DNA of 33,594 nucleotides from Candidatus Kaiserbacteria bacterium (GCA_019247335.1 JAFAPB010000046.1:1-33594); one strand, 5' to 3'; numbered from the stretch's first letter, positions 21,561 to 28,773 are shown. Translations and numbers: made by a program. The notes: a model not told the origin generated them from the sequence alone.

Positions 21561-22577
21561 ATGGCGTTCTCTTTTGCTCCGAAGCTGGGCATCGATCTCG
21601 GTACGACGACGGTCTTGGTTTTCGTTCCCGGCCACGGCATTGTGCTCAACGAGCCCTCGGTCGTCGCCGTCTCGCAGGGTGAGAATAAGATACTCGCGAT
21701 CGGCAACGATGCTAAGAATATGATCGGCAGAACGCCGGAAGAGATCATCGCGTACCGTCCGATGAAAGACGGCGTCATCGCGGATTATCGCGTAACGGAA
21801 GCGATGCTGCGCTATTACATCAAGAAAGCGCTGGGGCGATGGAATCTCTTCCGCCCCGAAGTCATGGTCTCGGTGCCTGCAGGAGTCACCTCGACCGAGC
21901 GCCGCGCGGTCGTCGAGGCAGCGACGAAAGCAGGCGCGCGCGAAGCATATGTGGTGAAAGAGCCGATCCTCGCGGCGATCGGCGCGGGGATTCCCATTCA
22001 GGAGGCGCGCGGACACATGATCGTCGATATCGGCGGCGGCACGACCGACGTCGCGGTCATCTCGCTCGGCGGCATCGTTGCCTCGACTTCGGTCAAATGC
22101 GCGGGCAACCGCATGGACCGCGCGATCGCTGATTACATCAAAAAGACGGCCAATCTTTCGATCGGTGACAAAATGGCGGAGGATATCAAGATTCATATCG
22201 GCTCGGCAGTGCCTGTAGAGGACGAGCTCATGATGGTCATCAAAGGCCGCGATCATCTGACGGGACTCCCGCGCTCGATCGAGATCGGTACCAACGAGGT
22301 CGTGCGCGCGATCGGCAAGGAATTGCGCACGATGGTCGGCGCGATCAAGGATGTATTGCAAGATACGCCGCCGGAACTGGCCGCAGACATCATCGACAAC
22401 GGCATCACCATGACGGGCGGCTCCTCGCAGCTGCGCAATCTGCCGGAACTCATCTATCGTCGCACAGGGGTGAAGGCGCGAATGGCCAAAGACGCACCGT
22501 ACTGCGTCGCGAAGGGGACCGGTGAAGCGCTGAAGCATTTGGACACCTACAAAAAAGCCATCATTTCGAAGCGATAG
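21561..22577 (+). CDS. mreB: MreB-family actin-like protein (first paralogue)
   Basis: The 338-residue protein has the actin-fold ATPase signatures: GIDLGTTTVLVF near 10-21 (phosphate 1), IVDIGGGTTDVAV near 154-166 (phosphate 2) and MTGGSSQLRNLP near 285-296 (adenosine). MreB filaments at the inner membrane guide cell-wall synthesis in rods. Unlike the second MreB it is not next to mreC. The first residues (Met-Ala-Phe-Ser-Phe-Ala-Pro-Lys) lack a long amphipathic helix, though Phe residues may contact membrane. I start at 21561; TACAAT (21546-21551) ends 9 bases before it. A longer frame from 21429 would cross the RNA-like region. It could serve a distinct job from the second paralogue. Confidence 0.93.
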   Translation: MAFSFAPKLGIDLGTTTVLVFVPGHGIVLNEPSVVAVSQGENKILAIGNDAKNMIGRTPEEIIAYRPMKDGVIADYRVTEAMLRYYIKKALGRWNLFRPEVMVSVPAGVTSTERRAVVEAATKAGAREAYVVKEPILAAIGAGIPIQEARGHMIVDIGGGTTDVAVISLGGIVASTSVKCAGNRMDRAIADYIKKTANLSIGDKMAEDIKIHIGSAVPVEDELMMVIKGRDHLTGLPRSIEIGTNEVVRAIGKELRTMVGAIKDVLQDTPPELAADIIDNGITMTGGSSQLRNLPELIYRRTGVKARMAKDAPYCVAKGTGEALKHLDTYKKAIISKR

Positions 22578-22584
22578 GCTGCTG

Positions 22585-22613
22585 TTGACTTCGTCATTAT
22601 ATAATGACATAAT
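22585..22613 (+). promoter_or_regulatory. Promoter with a perfect 16-bp palindrome in its spacer
   Basis: TTGACT (22585-22590), 17-base spacer, CATAAT (22608-22613). The palindrome GTCATTATATAATGAC (22593-22608) fills nearly the whole spacer and includes a TATAAT. It has the shape of an operator. Confidence 0.6.
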
Positions 22614-22668
22614 AAAGGGAGCGGTGGATACCGACCGGTACCATCGGGGCAACAGGAGCACGACCAAG

Positions 22669-23409
22669 ATGCGCTTCAATGTGATCGGTGCTGCACTTGC
22701 AGCACTTCTCTTCGCCGCACCCATCCAGGCGCAGGCGACCACGACCACGATGATGTCGGAGGACAACAGCGGGTGTCTCGTCAGTGGGCAAGCTGCCTGC
22801 GACGACGACGCGACCGACACGTCGTCGGACCGCGACATGCTGCTCGATTTCATCCGGGGACCAGCGAAAATGCTGGATTATCTCGACGCGGGTCAGATCG
22901 TCGGCAGCGGCGATACGGGCGGCGCGATCCTCTCGACGATCGAGCAGCTCAAGTCCTTGATCGGTGAAGACGGCGTGCTCGAAGCGGTGCGCGATATCGT
23001 CGAGCAACCGCTCATGCTCAACGCGATCTTCTCCGGAATCGAGCCGCACCTTCTCAAATGGGTGCAGACGGCAGGCGTGTATTCGCAGGTCGTCGAGGCG
23101 GTGAACGACCGGCGGGTCATCATCGAGCTCGGCTTCGATACGGCGACCGCTCGTCTCGCGAAACGCTGGATCGATAACCGGTGCTTCGTGACGGAGCCCG
23201 TCGGCGACGTGAAGCCGGCGAGCCTCTGCAAGGAGCTCGGTCCGAAGTTCACCGAGACGTTCAAAGGGGTCTATGAGGTCGATCCAACGTTCAAGACCGC
23301 CCAGACGCTCGTGCTGCTTCTGCACCGGCAAAACCGTGCGGGGCCCGAGAGCGTGAACGGCATCATGGACATCGCGGAACGCATCGCGAAGATCTTCCCG
23401 GCCAACTGA
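22669..23409 (+). CDS. Secreted protein with four cysteines, unknown
   Basis: The 246-residue protein has a signal peptide (about 1-22, ending Gln-Ala-Gln-Ala). Two Cys sit near the start of the mature chain (Gly-Cys-Leu-Val and Ala-Ala-Cys-Asp), then an acidic Asp run, and two more in the second half (Arg-Cys-Phe-Val and Leu-Cys-Lys-Glu). Two disulfides are possible. The middle and end are helical. No known family is recognised. AGGAG lies 10 bases before the ATG, and a -35/-10 promoter with a palindrome lies upstream. The gene ends in a strong terminator and is monocistronic. The longer frame from 22585 begins in the promoter and is rejected. Confidence 0.8.
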   Translation: MRFNVIGAALAALLFAAPIQAQATTTTMMSEDNSGCLVSGQAACDDDATDTSSDRDMLLDFIRGPAKMLDYLDAGQIVGSGDTGGAILSTIEQLKSLIGEDGVLEAVRDIVEQPLMLNAIFSGIEPHLLKWVQTAGVYSQVVEAVNDRRVIIELGFDTATARLAKRWIDNRCFVTEPVGDVKPASLCKELGPKFTETFKGVYEVDPTFKTAQTLVLLLHRQNRAGPESVNGIMDIAERIAKIFPAN

Positions 23410-23433
23410 CGGAAACGGAGAGCGATCTCCGGG

Positions 23434-23466
23434 GGCGGACACGACACGTGGCCGCCTTCCTTTTTT
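23434..23466 (+). terminator. Intrinsic terminator after the four-cysteine secreted protein gene
   Basis: GGCGG-A-CAC / GTG-G-CCGCC stem with a 5-base loop and TTCCTTTTTT after it. Confidence 0.82.
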
Positions 23467-23470
23467 ATAC

Positions 23471-23508
23471 AAAAGAGAAACGTCCTGCCGAGCAAGCCCG
23501 GCAGGACG
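23471..23508 (-). terminator. Intrinsic terminator for the gene ending at 23521
   Basis: CGTCCTGCCG / CGGCAGGACG stem, 8-base loop, followed on the minus strand by TTTCTCTTTTG. Confidence 0.8.
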
Positions 23509-23520
23509 ATCGCGTAAGAC

Positions 23521-23874
23521 TTACGCAAGCCCACGCGCTTCAAGCTCCGCTCGCAGCGATCGCCGCATCAGCATCTCGCGTCCGAACGGGAGCATCACGG
23601 CGAATGCCGCGATTAGCCCGATGCAGAGTGCGATAGCGATCAGCGAGTAGCTGCTTTGCTGCCGCTCAGCGGGCGCGAACAGGTCCTTGATGTGCAGCGG
23701 CGCTGCCAGGCGAAGCGCGACGCGCTTCTCGGCAGGCGAGCGAGTGTCGAAAGAACGCATACCAGTACCCCACGTGCGCGCTCCGATCGACGGATCGACG
23801 GCGCCCACGGCCCCAGTTGTTGTGAAGATTGTGATCGCGGCAGCCGCGATCAATGCCCGAATCTTCATTCCCAA
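23521..23874 (-). CDS. Small secreted or anchored protein with C-terminal helix
   Basis: The product has 117 residues from a TTG start (115 from an ATG two codons later). GAGGAG lies 7 bases before the TTG and 13 before the ATG, so the TTG start fits better. A signal peptide covers about 1-24, and a second hydrophobic helix at about 75-94 lies near the basic C-terminus (Arg-Arg-Ser-Leu-Arg). The stretch between is polar. I recognise no family. It has its own -35/-10 promoter and a terminator, and it converges with the secreted-protein gene. Confidence 0.68.
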   Translation of the reverse strand: MGMKIRALIAAAAITIFTTTGAVGAVDPSIGARTWGTGMRSFDTRSPAEKRVALRLAAPLHIKDLFAPAERQQSSYSLIAIALCIGLIAAFAVMLPFGREMLMRRSLRAELEARGLA

Positions 23875-23922
23875 GCGACTTCTCCTCAGACTTCTAGTGC
23901 ACCCCGATTTTGAGGCCTTTTA

Positions 23923-23951
23923 ATTATACAACGACGCCATTAACTTGTCTA
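23923..23951 (-). promoter_or_regulatory. Sigma70-like promoter for the gene starting at 23874
   Basis: Minus strand: TAGACA (23951-23946), 17-base spacer, TATAAT (23928-23923). A leader of about 40 bases with a GAGGAG site follows. Confidence 0.65.
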
Positions 23952-23975
23952 GTCAAGAGTGTTGAGAGACTCGGT

Positions 23976-24461
23976 TTACCGAGATTTCAGTTTCTCAATA
24001 TCGTCCATGAGCTTGCGCAAGTCGGTCTGGATATCGGTAAGGGTTTTCCGTTGCTCCTCGTCTTCGCGCTCTTCCGCCTTATCTTCTTCGGTCATTTCCT
24101 CCACGTCTTCGCCTATGTCTTCGACGTCTTCCTGGAGCTCGTCTACGTCTTCCTGGATCTCTTCGACGTCCTCCTGCATTTCATCGATATCCTCCTGGAT
24201 CTCGTCGATATCTTTGCCGACCTCCTGAATACTTTCGGCCTGCGAATTGACGGTCATTTGAATGAAAAGGGCGAGATAGATCGCCTCGAGAGAGACGGCC
24301 GTATTAAAGACGAGAATAAGTGTGTCGAACGGAAAGACTCTTTTTAGCAGCAAAAAAATCATGATTGCAAAAAATGCTGTATGGAGAAGAATCGACTGCG
24401 TCGATCCGATCCAGCGCGTGATCGCGAGCGCGGCTTTTTCCATTCCTTTCGGCGCTGACAT
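23976..24461 (-). CDS. DUF1003-like two-helix membrane protein with regular coiled coil
   Basis: The 161-residue protein starts with two helices (about 23-40 and 46-66); the second contains Val-Ser-Leu-Glu-Ala-Ile-Tyr-Leu-Ala-Leu-Phe-Ile-Gln-Met, typical of DUF1003-type membrane proteins. Then six near-perfect seven-residue repeats of the form Ile/Val-(Asp/Glu)-(Asp/Glu)-hydrophobic-Gln-Glu-Asp form an acidic coiled coil (about 84-125), followed by a charged helix. It may be a membrane anchor for a self-assembling stalk. A TATAAT box ends 6 bases before the ATG and overlaps the promoter of the divergent gene. Confidence 0.82.
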   Translation of the reverse strand: MSAPKGMEKAALAITRWIGSTQSILLHTAFFAIMIFLLLKRVFPFDTLILVFNTAVSLEAIYLALFIQMTVNSQAESIQEVGKDIDEIQEDIDEMQEDVEEIQEDVDELQEDVEDIGEDVEEMTEEDKAEEREDEEQRKTLTDIQTDLRKLMDDIEKLKSR

Positions 24462-24467
24462 GGCGCG

Positions 24468-24475
24468 ATTATACT
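24468..24475. promoter_or_regulatory. Overlapping divergent -10 boxes
   Basis: ATTATACT holds TATAAT reading left (24473-24468) and TATACT reading right (24470-24475). They share four bases, and each is exactly 6 bases from its start codon. Two polymerases could not occupy them together. Confidence 0.7.
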
Positions 24476-24481
24476 ACTCAT

Positions 24482-25126
24482 ATGGCGCTCTCGGGCAATG
24501 TGCAGCTGATCGCGGGAAATCAGGATGCGGTTCCGGAGGTTTTGGCGTTGCTCGAAGCGGAGGGAATCGAAACGACAGGAAATCCCGATCTCGACGTGCG
24601 CACCTATTCGCAATTTCTCGTGGAAGACGCTCGCTCGCTGTGCGAGCGCGCCTCCGGCAAGGCGCTCGGCACGGGTAGGCGCGTTTTTATCGTCGTCACC
24701 CCGAATCTTACGTATGAGGCGCAGAACACGATGCTGAAGACGCTTGAAGAGGCACCGGGTGATGCGCTTTTTATATTTATCGTGCCGTCACCGTCGCAGC
24801 TTTTGCCGACGGTTCGTTCGCGCGCGCAGATCATGTCGTTCGACGCAGCAGATGAAAGCGCTGCGGCGCGCTCGTTTCTGGCGGCGACTCCGCAGAAACG
24901 CCTCGATCTCCTGAAGCCGTTGCTCGAAAAGGACGAAGCTGACGTGCGTGATATCGGCAATGCGCTCTCGCTCCTTGCGGCGCTCGAGCGTGAGCTTTCT
25001 AAAGACCCGATGAACAACCGCGTCGGCATTGATGCGGTGTATCGCGCCCGCAAATATATCGGAGACAAAGGCTCGCTTCTCAAATCGCTCCTTGAACAAG
25101 TGGCACTTCTTGCCCCGCGTGTATAA
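24482..25126 (+). CDS. DNA polymerase III delta'-like clamp-loader subunit, short form
   Basis: The 214-residue protein has the delta' marks QNTMLKTLEEAP and LLPTVRSRAQ. The latter is the SRC-like arginine-finger region; here Ser-Arg-Ala replaces the usual Ser-Arg-Cys. It is shorter than E. coli HolB (334) and has no visible Walker A motif, as expected for delta'. The N-terminal third is diverged, and the C-terminal domain is small. The protein would help load the sliding clamp. Its stop TAA lies inside the -10 box of frr, so the two genes are packed but probably transcribed separately as well as together. Confidence 0.82.
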   Translation: MALSGNVQLIAGNQDAVPEVLALLEAEGIETTGNPDLDVRTYSQFLVEDARSLCERASGKALGTGRRVFIVVTPNLTYEAQNTMLKTLEEAPGDALFIFIVPSPSQLLPTVRSRAQIMSFDAADESAAARSFLAATPQKRLDLLKPLLEKDEADVRDIGNALSLLAALERELSKDPMNNRVGIDAVYRARKYIGDKGSLLKSLLEQVALLAPRV

Positions 25127-25127
25127 T
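25122..25127 (+). promoter_or_regulatory. -10 box of frr inside the end of the clamp-loader gene
   Basis: TATAAT ends 8 bases before the frr ATG and contains the TAA stop of the upstream gene. Confidence 0.6.
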
Positions 25128-25135
25128 GGTTGCCT

Positions 25136-25690
25136 ATGGCAGATTTCGATCTGAAGCCGCTCGATACCAAACTTGCCGACGCCCGTGAATGGCTCGCCAA
25201 GGAATATCGCGGACTCCGCACCGGCCGCGCAACGCCGGCGATACTCGATAGCGTGCAGGTCTCCGCTTACGGCTCGATGATGCCGCTCAAGCAGGTGGGC
25301 AATGTCTCTGTGGAAGATGCGCGCACGCTGCGTGTCACTGCGTACGATGCAGGTATCGTAAAAGACATCGAGCGCGCGATCACCGCCGCCAATCTCGGCC
25401 TCGGCACGTCATCCGACGGATCGAGCGTCCGCGTCTCGTTTCCGGAGTTGACCGCCGAGCGCCGCGAGCAGCTCGTGAAGCTTGCTAAGCAAAAGCTCGA
25501 AGAGGCGCGCACGAGCGTGCGTCTCGCGCGCGATGAGTCGTGGAAGGAGATCCAGGAGCGCGAGCGCGAAGGGACGCTGACCGAGGACGACAAATTCATG
25601 CTCAAGGACGATCTGCAGAAGCGCGTCGACAAGGCCAATGAAGAACTTGAGAAAGCGTTCGAGGCAAAAGAATCGGAGATGAGTTCATGA
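25136..25690 (+). CDS. frr: Ribosome recycling factor
   Basis: Frr splits the post-termination ribosome together with EF-G. The 184-residue length is standard. Visible marks are GLRTGRATPAILDSVQVSAYGSM split over residues 25-50, then PLKQVGNVSVEDARTLRVTAYD, and the C-terminal helix with RRDQLVK-like RREQLVKLAKQKLEEARTSVR and DDKFMLKDDLQKRVDKANEEL. A TTG two codons upstream could start it, but the ATG at 25136 is 8 bases from TATAAT. It overlaps rseP by 4 bases (ATGA), so the two are translationally coupled. Confidence 0.97.
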   Translation: MADFDLKPLDTKLADAREWLAKEYRGLRTGRATPAILDSVQVSAYGSMMPLKQVGNVSVEDARTLRVTAYDAGIVKDIERAITAANLGLGTSSDGSSVRVSFPELTAERREQLVKLAKQKLEEARTSVRLARDESWKEIQEREREGTLTEDDKFMLKDDLQKRVDKANEELEKAFEAKESEMSS

Positions 25691-26769
25691 TCGCGCTCTT
25701 AGTCATCGCGATCCTCGTGTTTCTTATTGTCGTCCACGAGCTGGGCCATTTCATCGCTGCGAAGATCTTCGGCGTGAAAGTGACGGAGTTCGGCGTGGGC
25801 TATCCGCCGCGCGCATTTCTCTTCGGGAAGATCGGCGATACCGAATATTCGCTCAACTGGATCCCATTCGGCGGCTTCGTGCGACTCTTCGGCGATGACG
25901 GAGACAAGCAGCACGGGGTAGGGAGCTTTGTCGATTCGCCGCGCTGGAAGCAGGCGGTCATATTAGTCGCGGGCGTCACCATGAACGCACTCGCCGCGTG
26001 GCTGCTTTTCTCGAGTGCGTACGCAGTCGGCATTTTGCATCCGGTTGATTCGCCGAGCCCGACCTCGCGTCTCATCGTCTCCGATCTGGTCGTCGGATCG
26101 CCGGCCGATGTCGCCGGCATCCAAGTAGGGGACGACATAGTTGCGCTGACCGATGATAAGGGTGCGTCGCCCGCGCCGCTTACGCCGGAAACCGTGCTCG
26201 ACTTCGTCAGCGCGAGAGCGGGAGCGGCGCTCTCCATCACCTACAAGCATCTTGATGCGACGACAACCGCGATCGTGCATCCTGCGCACGCCGTAGTCGC
26301 AAGCGAAGCGGGTAGGCCGGCGATCGGTGTAGGGCTCGTTCTCGTCACGACCGAATCGCTGCCATGGAAGCAAGCATTTATAGAAGGGTACTACCAATCG
26401 CTCGGCACGCTTGAGGTTTCAATCGCAGGACTTTGGAACATCATCAAAACGGCGGCGCATGGTGCGCCGGATCTGCAGCACGTGACCGGTCCCGTCGGTC
26501 TCGTGAGCTATGTTGCGGAAGCATCGCGCAGCGGCTTAGGCTACGTACTTTCGCTCGCAGGATTTATTTCGATCAATCTCGCGGTCATCAACCTGATCCC
26601 GATCCCGGCGCTCGACGGCGGCCGCCTACTTATCGTCGGCATCGAAGCTTTGATGCGCCGCAATGCACCGCGGCTTGCGCTGCAATTATTGAATACGCTC
26701 GGCGTCGCGCTCATCATCATGCTTATGGTGACTGTCACGTACCACGATATCATTCGGCTCGTTACATAA
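25687..26769 (+). CDS. rseP: Site-2 membrane metalloprotease, RseP family
   Basis: The 360-residue protein has the zinc motif HELGH (17-21), a PDZ domain (about 128-190, Leu-Val-Val-Gly-Ser-Pro-Ala-Asp-Val-Ala-Gly-Ile-Gln-Val-Gly-Asp) and the second metal site NLIPIPALDGGR in the third core helix (about 297-308). It cuts transmembrane anti-sigma factors or leftover signal peptides within the membrane. Usual RseP has 420-450 residues; this version has one PDZ. The 4-base overlap with frr forms an operon. A terminator for the opposing gene overlaps its end. Confidence 0.94.
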   Translation: MIALLVIAILVFLIVVHELGHFIAAKIFGVKVTEFGVGYPPRAFLFGKIGDTEYSLNWIPFGGFVRLFGDDGDKQHGVGSFVDSPRWKQAVILVAGVTMNALAAWLLFSSAYAVGILHPVDSPSPTSRLIVSDLVVGSPADVAGIQVGDDIVALTDDKGASPAPLTPETVLDFVSARAGAALSITYKHLDATTTAIVHPAHAVVASEAGRPAIGVGLVLVTTESLPWKQAFIEGYYQSLGTLEVSIAGLWNIIKTAAHGAPDLQHVTGPVGLVSYVAEASRSGLGYVLSLAGFISINLAVINLIPIPALDGGRLLIVGIEALMRRNAPRLALQLLNTLGVALIIMLMVTVTYHDIIRLVT

Positions 26770-26799
26770 AAAGAAGAAGGCGCCGCGATGCAGCGCCTT
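26767..26799 (-). terminator. Intrinsic terminator for the acidic-tail gene
   Basis: AAGGCGC / GCGCCTT stem followed on the minus strand by TTCTTCTTTTTATG. It lies directly against the rseP stop. Confidence 0.8.
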
Positions 26800-26824
26800 C
26801 AGATCGTTGTTGGGTGAGCGGAGC

Positions 26825-27640
26825 TCAGTCGCCGCTGTCACCTCCGTCGAAATCACCGTCGTCGCGATCTCCGTCATCGCCGGAGTCATCGAAGTCGGCA
26901 TCGTCAGCAGTGTCGTCTTGCTGATCGTCTTCGGTCGCATTCTCCGCCGCCTCGCCTTCGGGCTGCTCGACCGGCTCGGTCAACTCCTTGAGCTCCGGAT
27001 GCTGCTCGAGCAACTGCGCGCGACCCTCATCCGAGGGCGTGAGCAGCCAGAGCATGACCAGCGCCGCGAGAATGAGACCGCCGGAGCTCTGATACGAACC
27101 GTCGTCCTGGCGCTCATAGGTCTCGCCGCGATAGCGCAGCTTCTGCGGCATACCGCGGCCGGATGCGATCAGGTACTGGTTGGCCTGCTCGTCGCTCGCG
27201 AAATAAACTTTGAGCGACCGCTCGTCGCTGTCATAGGTCTCCTTGCCAGTCCCACGATTGCAGTAAGTCATTACCGCGACGGGCTTGCCGCCGTACTTCG
27301 CGACAAGATCGGGATTGATAGCGATTGTGAGCTGCTCCGCGCCCGCCGTGAAGGTCTTGCCATTGATGACATAGCAGACGACCCGCAGGGCGCCGCGGTA
27401 GCCGTTGGCCTGCACAAGACGCAGCACATGCCGGCTGTATTGATACCAGCGGCGTCCGTACTTGCCAGCGAGGACATCCGGATGATCGACTGGTACATCC
27501 GGCCACGACACGGTTTTGGTGCGCTCGACGACGTTCGTTCCCCAGAGCCAGCCCGGTTCTTCGACGCGGGAAGTAGTCTTCAATTCTTCCAGTTGCGCGC
27601 GAACCATCTTCGGCGCAGCAGTCAGATCGAGTTCCATCAT
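26825..27640 (-). CDS. Membrane-anchored protein with extremely acidic tail, unknown
   Basis: The 271-residue protein has a soluble domain (about 1-185) with beta-rich segments (Trp-Pro-Asp-Val-Pro-Val; Val-Ile-Asn-Gly-Lys-Thr-Phe-Thr-Ala-Gly) and one hydrophobic helix (about 193-206). A tail of about 65 residues made largely of Asp, Glu and Gly ends the chain. No signal peptide is present, so the N-terminal domain is likely cytoplasmic. I recognise no family. AAGGAGG lies 10 bases before the first of two ATGs, and a consensus promoter lies upstream, making this the best-equipped gene in the window for strong expression. Terminators lie on both sides. Confidence 0.8.
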   Translation of the reverse strand: MMELDLTAAPKMVRAQLEELKTTSRVEEPGWLWGTNVVERTKTVSWPDVPVDHPDVLAGKYGRRWYQYSRHVLRLVQANGYRGALRVVCYVINGKTFTAGAEQLTIAINPDLVAKYGGKPVAVMTYCNRGTGKETYDSDERSLKVYFASDEQANQYLIASGRGMPQKLRYRGETYERQDDGSYQSSGGLILAALVMLWLLTPSDEGRAQLLEQHPELKELTEPVEQPEGEAAENATEDDQQDDTADDADFDDSGDDGDRDDGDFDGGDSGD

Positions 27641-27679
27641 GCGAATAGGGCCTCCTTGACCCCGTTATACGCTGTGCAT

Positions 27680-27708
27680 ATTATACACCATAAAAATATA
27701 TATGTCAA
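27680..27708 (-). promoter_or_regulatory. Consensus sigma70 promoter of the acidic-tail gene
   Basis: Minus strand: perfect TTGACA (27708-27703), 17-base spacer rich in A and T, perfect TATAAT (27685-27680). A leader of about 33 bases with AAGGAGG leads to the ATG. Confidence 0.88.
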
Positions 27709-27741
27709 ATCAATTTCGTGGCTCAAAATCTATAAAGATAG

Positions 27742-27764
27742 CCGGTGGCGTTGACCGCCACCGG
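27742..27764. other. 9-bp hairpin between the acidic-tail gene promoter and the tandem terminators
   Basis: CCGGTGGCG / CGCCACCGG with a 5-base loop. No T-run follows on either strand, so its role is unclear. From 27641 to 27972 there is no gene I can support; the stretch holds the promoter, this hairpin and two terminators. Confidence 0.5.
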
Positions 27765-27844
27765 TGGGGTTCCTCCGCTAGACTTGGGCGTCCGCTGTTG
27801 GAGCTTGCGTCATAGCAACCTGCTTTGTTGTCCCGCTTCCTCGC

Positions 27845-27875
27845 ACAAAAAGAAAAATGGCGCCTTGCGGTGCCA
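27845..27875 (-). terminator. Second of two tandem minus-strand terminators
   Basis: TGGCACC / GGCGCCA-type stem (27858-27875) with a GCAA loop, followed by ATTTTTCTTTTTG on the minus strand. Confidence 0.72.
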
Positions 27876-27913
27876 CGGAATCATTTCGCGCGCACGAGAT
27901 GCAGAGAATCTAG

Positions 27914-27948
27914 CAAAAAGAGAATGCCCCGGCAAGCGAGCCGGGGCA
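27914..27948 (-). terminator. First of two tandem minus-strand terminators
   Basis: TGCCCCGG / CCGGGGCA stem with an 8-base loop, followed by ATTCTCTTTTTGC on the minus strand, just after the stop at 27973. Confidence 0.82.
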
Positions 27949-27972
27949 AAGGTCTCCAGTTACGCAGGCTCG

Positions 27973-28344
27973 TCAGTCTGACGACATCGCTGCGGTGATT
28001 CGGCGATCAAACGCCTGCGCGAATTGGTTGCGCATCCACGAAAGAACCTCGCTTTCTTCCGCTCCCGTCTCCGCGACGAAGATGTCGACGCCCTCACGTA
28101 ACAGCTGCATGAAGGCACCGATGAGATTGCCCTCGTCGACCTCCGCGCGGGTCGGGAGTCCGCTCTTCACTGCGGCGTCGAATGCCGAGAGGAAAGCCCC
28201 CGCCACGATCGCGACGGTCTGCGTTTTCTTCAGGATATGCGGGGGTCGGAGAGCACGTTCACAGAGATCATCGACCAATGCGATGATCTCGTCTGCCGTC
28301 TTGGTAGCATGCACACTCGCGCGCCAGTCTTTATCATCAGCCAT
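27973..28344 (-). CDS. Hypothetical helical protein, 123 residues
   Basis: The protein is all-helical and acidic, with no signal peptide or membrane segment. One helix has Thr-Gln-Thr-Val-Ala-Ile-Val-Ala-Gly-Ala-Phe-Leu-Ser-Ala-Phe, which looks like a packing helix. I recognise no family. A GTG one codon upstream is an alternative start. The 14-base gap to the gene before it and AAAGGCAGG before the start point to an operon of two. Both genes end in the tandem terminators. Confidence 0.68.
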   Translation of the reverse strand: MADDKDWRASVHATKTADEIIALVDDLCERALRPPHILKKTQTVAIVAGAFLSAFDAAVKSGLPTRAEVDEGNLIGAFMQLLREGVDIFVAETGAEESEVLSWMRNQFAQAFDRRITAAMSSD

Positions 28345-28358
28345 CACGATCCTGCCTT

Positions 28359-28724
28359 TCAGTGATATGCAGAGATGAGCGGCCGGTGGAATTCGAATGC
28401 CGGCAGCCAGAGAAATGTCCTCGCGTCGTAATCCATACGGATCGGCGACGCCCAGATCAGCTGTCGGGATTCGCCCGGGCAGTGGCGTTCGACCGCGTGC
28501 TGCATCGCATAGAGTTGGGCGAGCGGGTGCCCGGCATACTGCGGTGCACTGTATTCGCGTGCGATCTCTGCTGCCTCGCGGTCATCCGGCAGCAGATAAT
28601 GATGGTCGCGGTTGGTCATGGCGTAATCCAGCAAAGCCTCGCCGAAGCAGTCGGGCTTCGGCAGCGCTATCGCGGGGGTTGAAGCGGCCCACGATTGCGG
28701 TCCGGTTTGTCTAACAATCAGCAT
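28359..28724 (-). CDS. Hypothetical protein, 121 residues
   Basis: I recognise no family. It is His-, Tyr- and Pro-rich (Asp-His-His-Tyr-Leu-Leu-Pro-Asp-Asp; Tyr-Ala-Met-Gln-His-Ala-Val-Glu-Arg-His-Cys), with no signal peptide. GGAG lies 5 bases before the ATG at 28724, better than the GTG at 28730. The leader before it contains a small GTCGC/GCGAC hairpin (28744-28758). It is the first gene of a two-gene unit. Confidence 0.66.
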   Translation of the reverse strand: MLIVRQTGPQSWAASTPAIALPKPDCFGEALLDYAMTNRDHHYLLPDDREAAEIAREYSAPQYAGHPLAQLYAMQHAVERHCPGESRQLIWASPIRMDYDARTFLWLPAFEFHRPLISAYH

Positions 28725-28773
28725 GTTCACTCCGCATCTCTCTGTCGCTTGGGGCGACGTTGCTACTGCCCGT

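Noticed and set aside
21516-22853. 445-residue minus-strand open frame
   Set aside because: Antisense to mreB and the following promoter; no motif and a shadow-like composition.
24060-24230. Short tandem repeats as a possible CRISPR or repeat array
   Set aside because: The 21-base periodicity is in frame and encodes coiled-coil heptads; there are no spacers. No CRISPR array is seen anywhere in the window.
26807-27754. 315-residue plus-strand open frame
   Set aside because: It lies opposite the acidic-tail gene and runs across its consensus promoter; the minus-strand gene has promoter, Shine-Dalgarno site and terminator.
27641-27972. A riboswitch before the acidic-tail gene
   Set aside because: The hairpins lie upstream of the consensus promoter and so are not in the transcript of that gene; two of them are plain terminators.
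27745-27981. 78-residue plus-strand frame in the intergenic region
   Set aside because: It crosses a hairpin and two minus-strand terminators, has no ribosome site and no domain.
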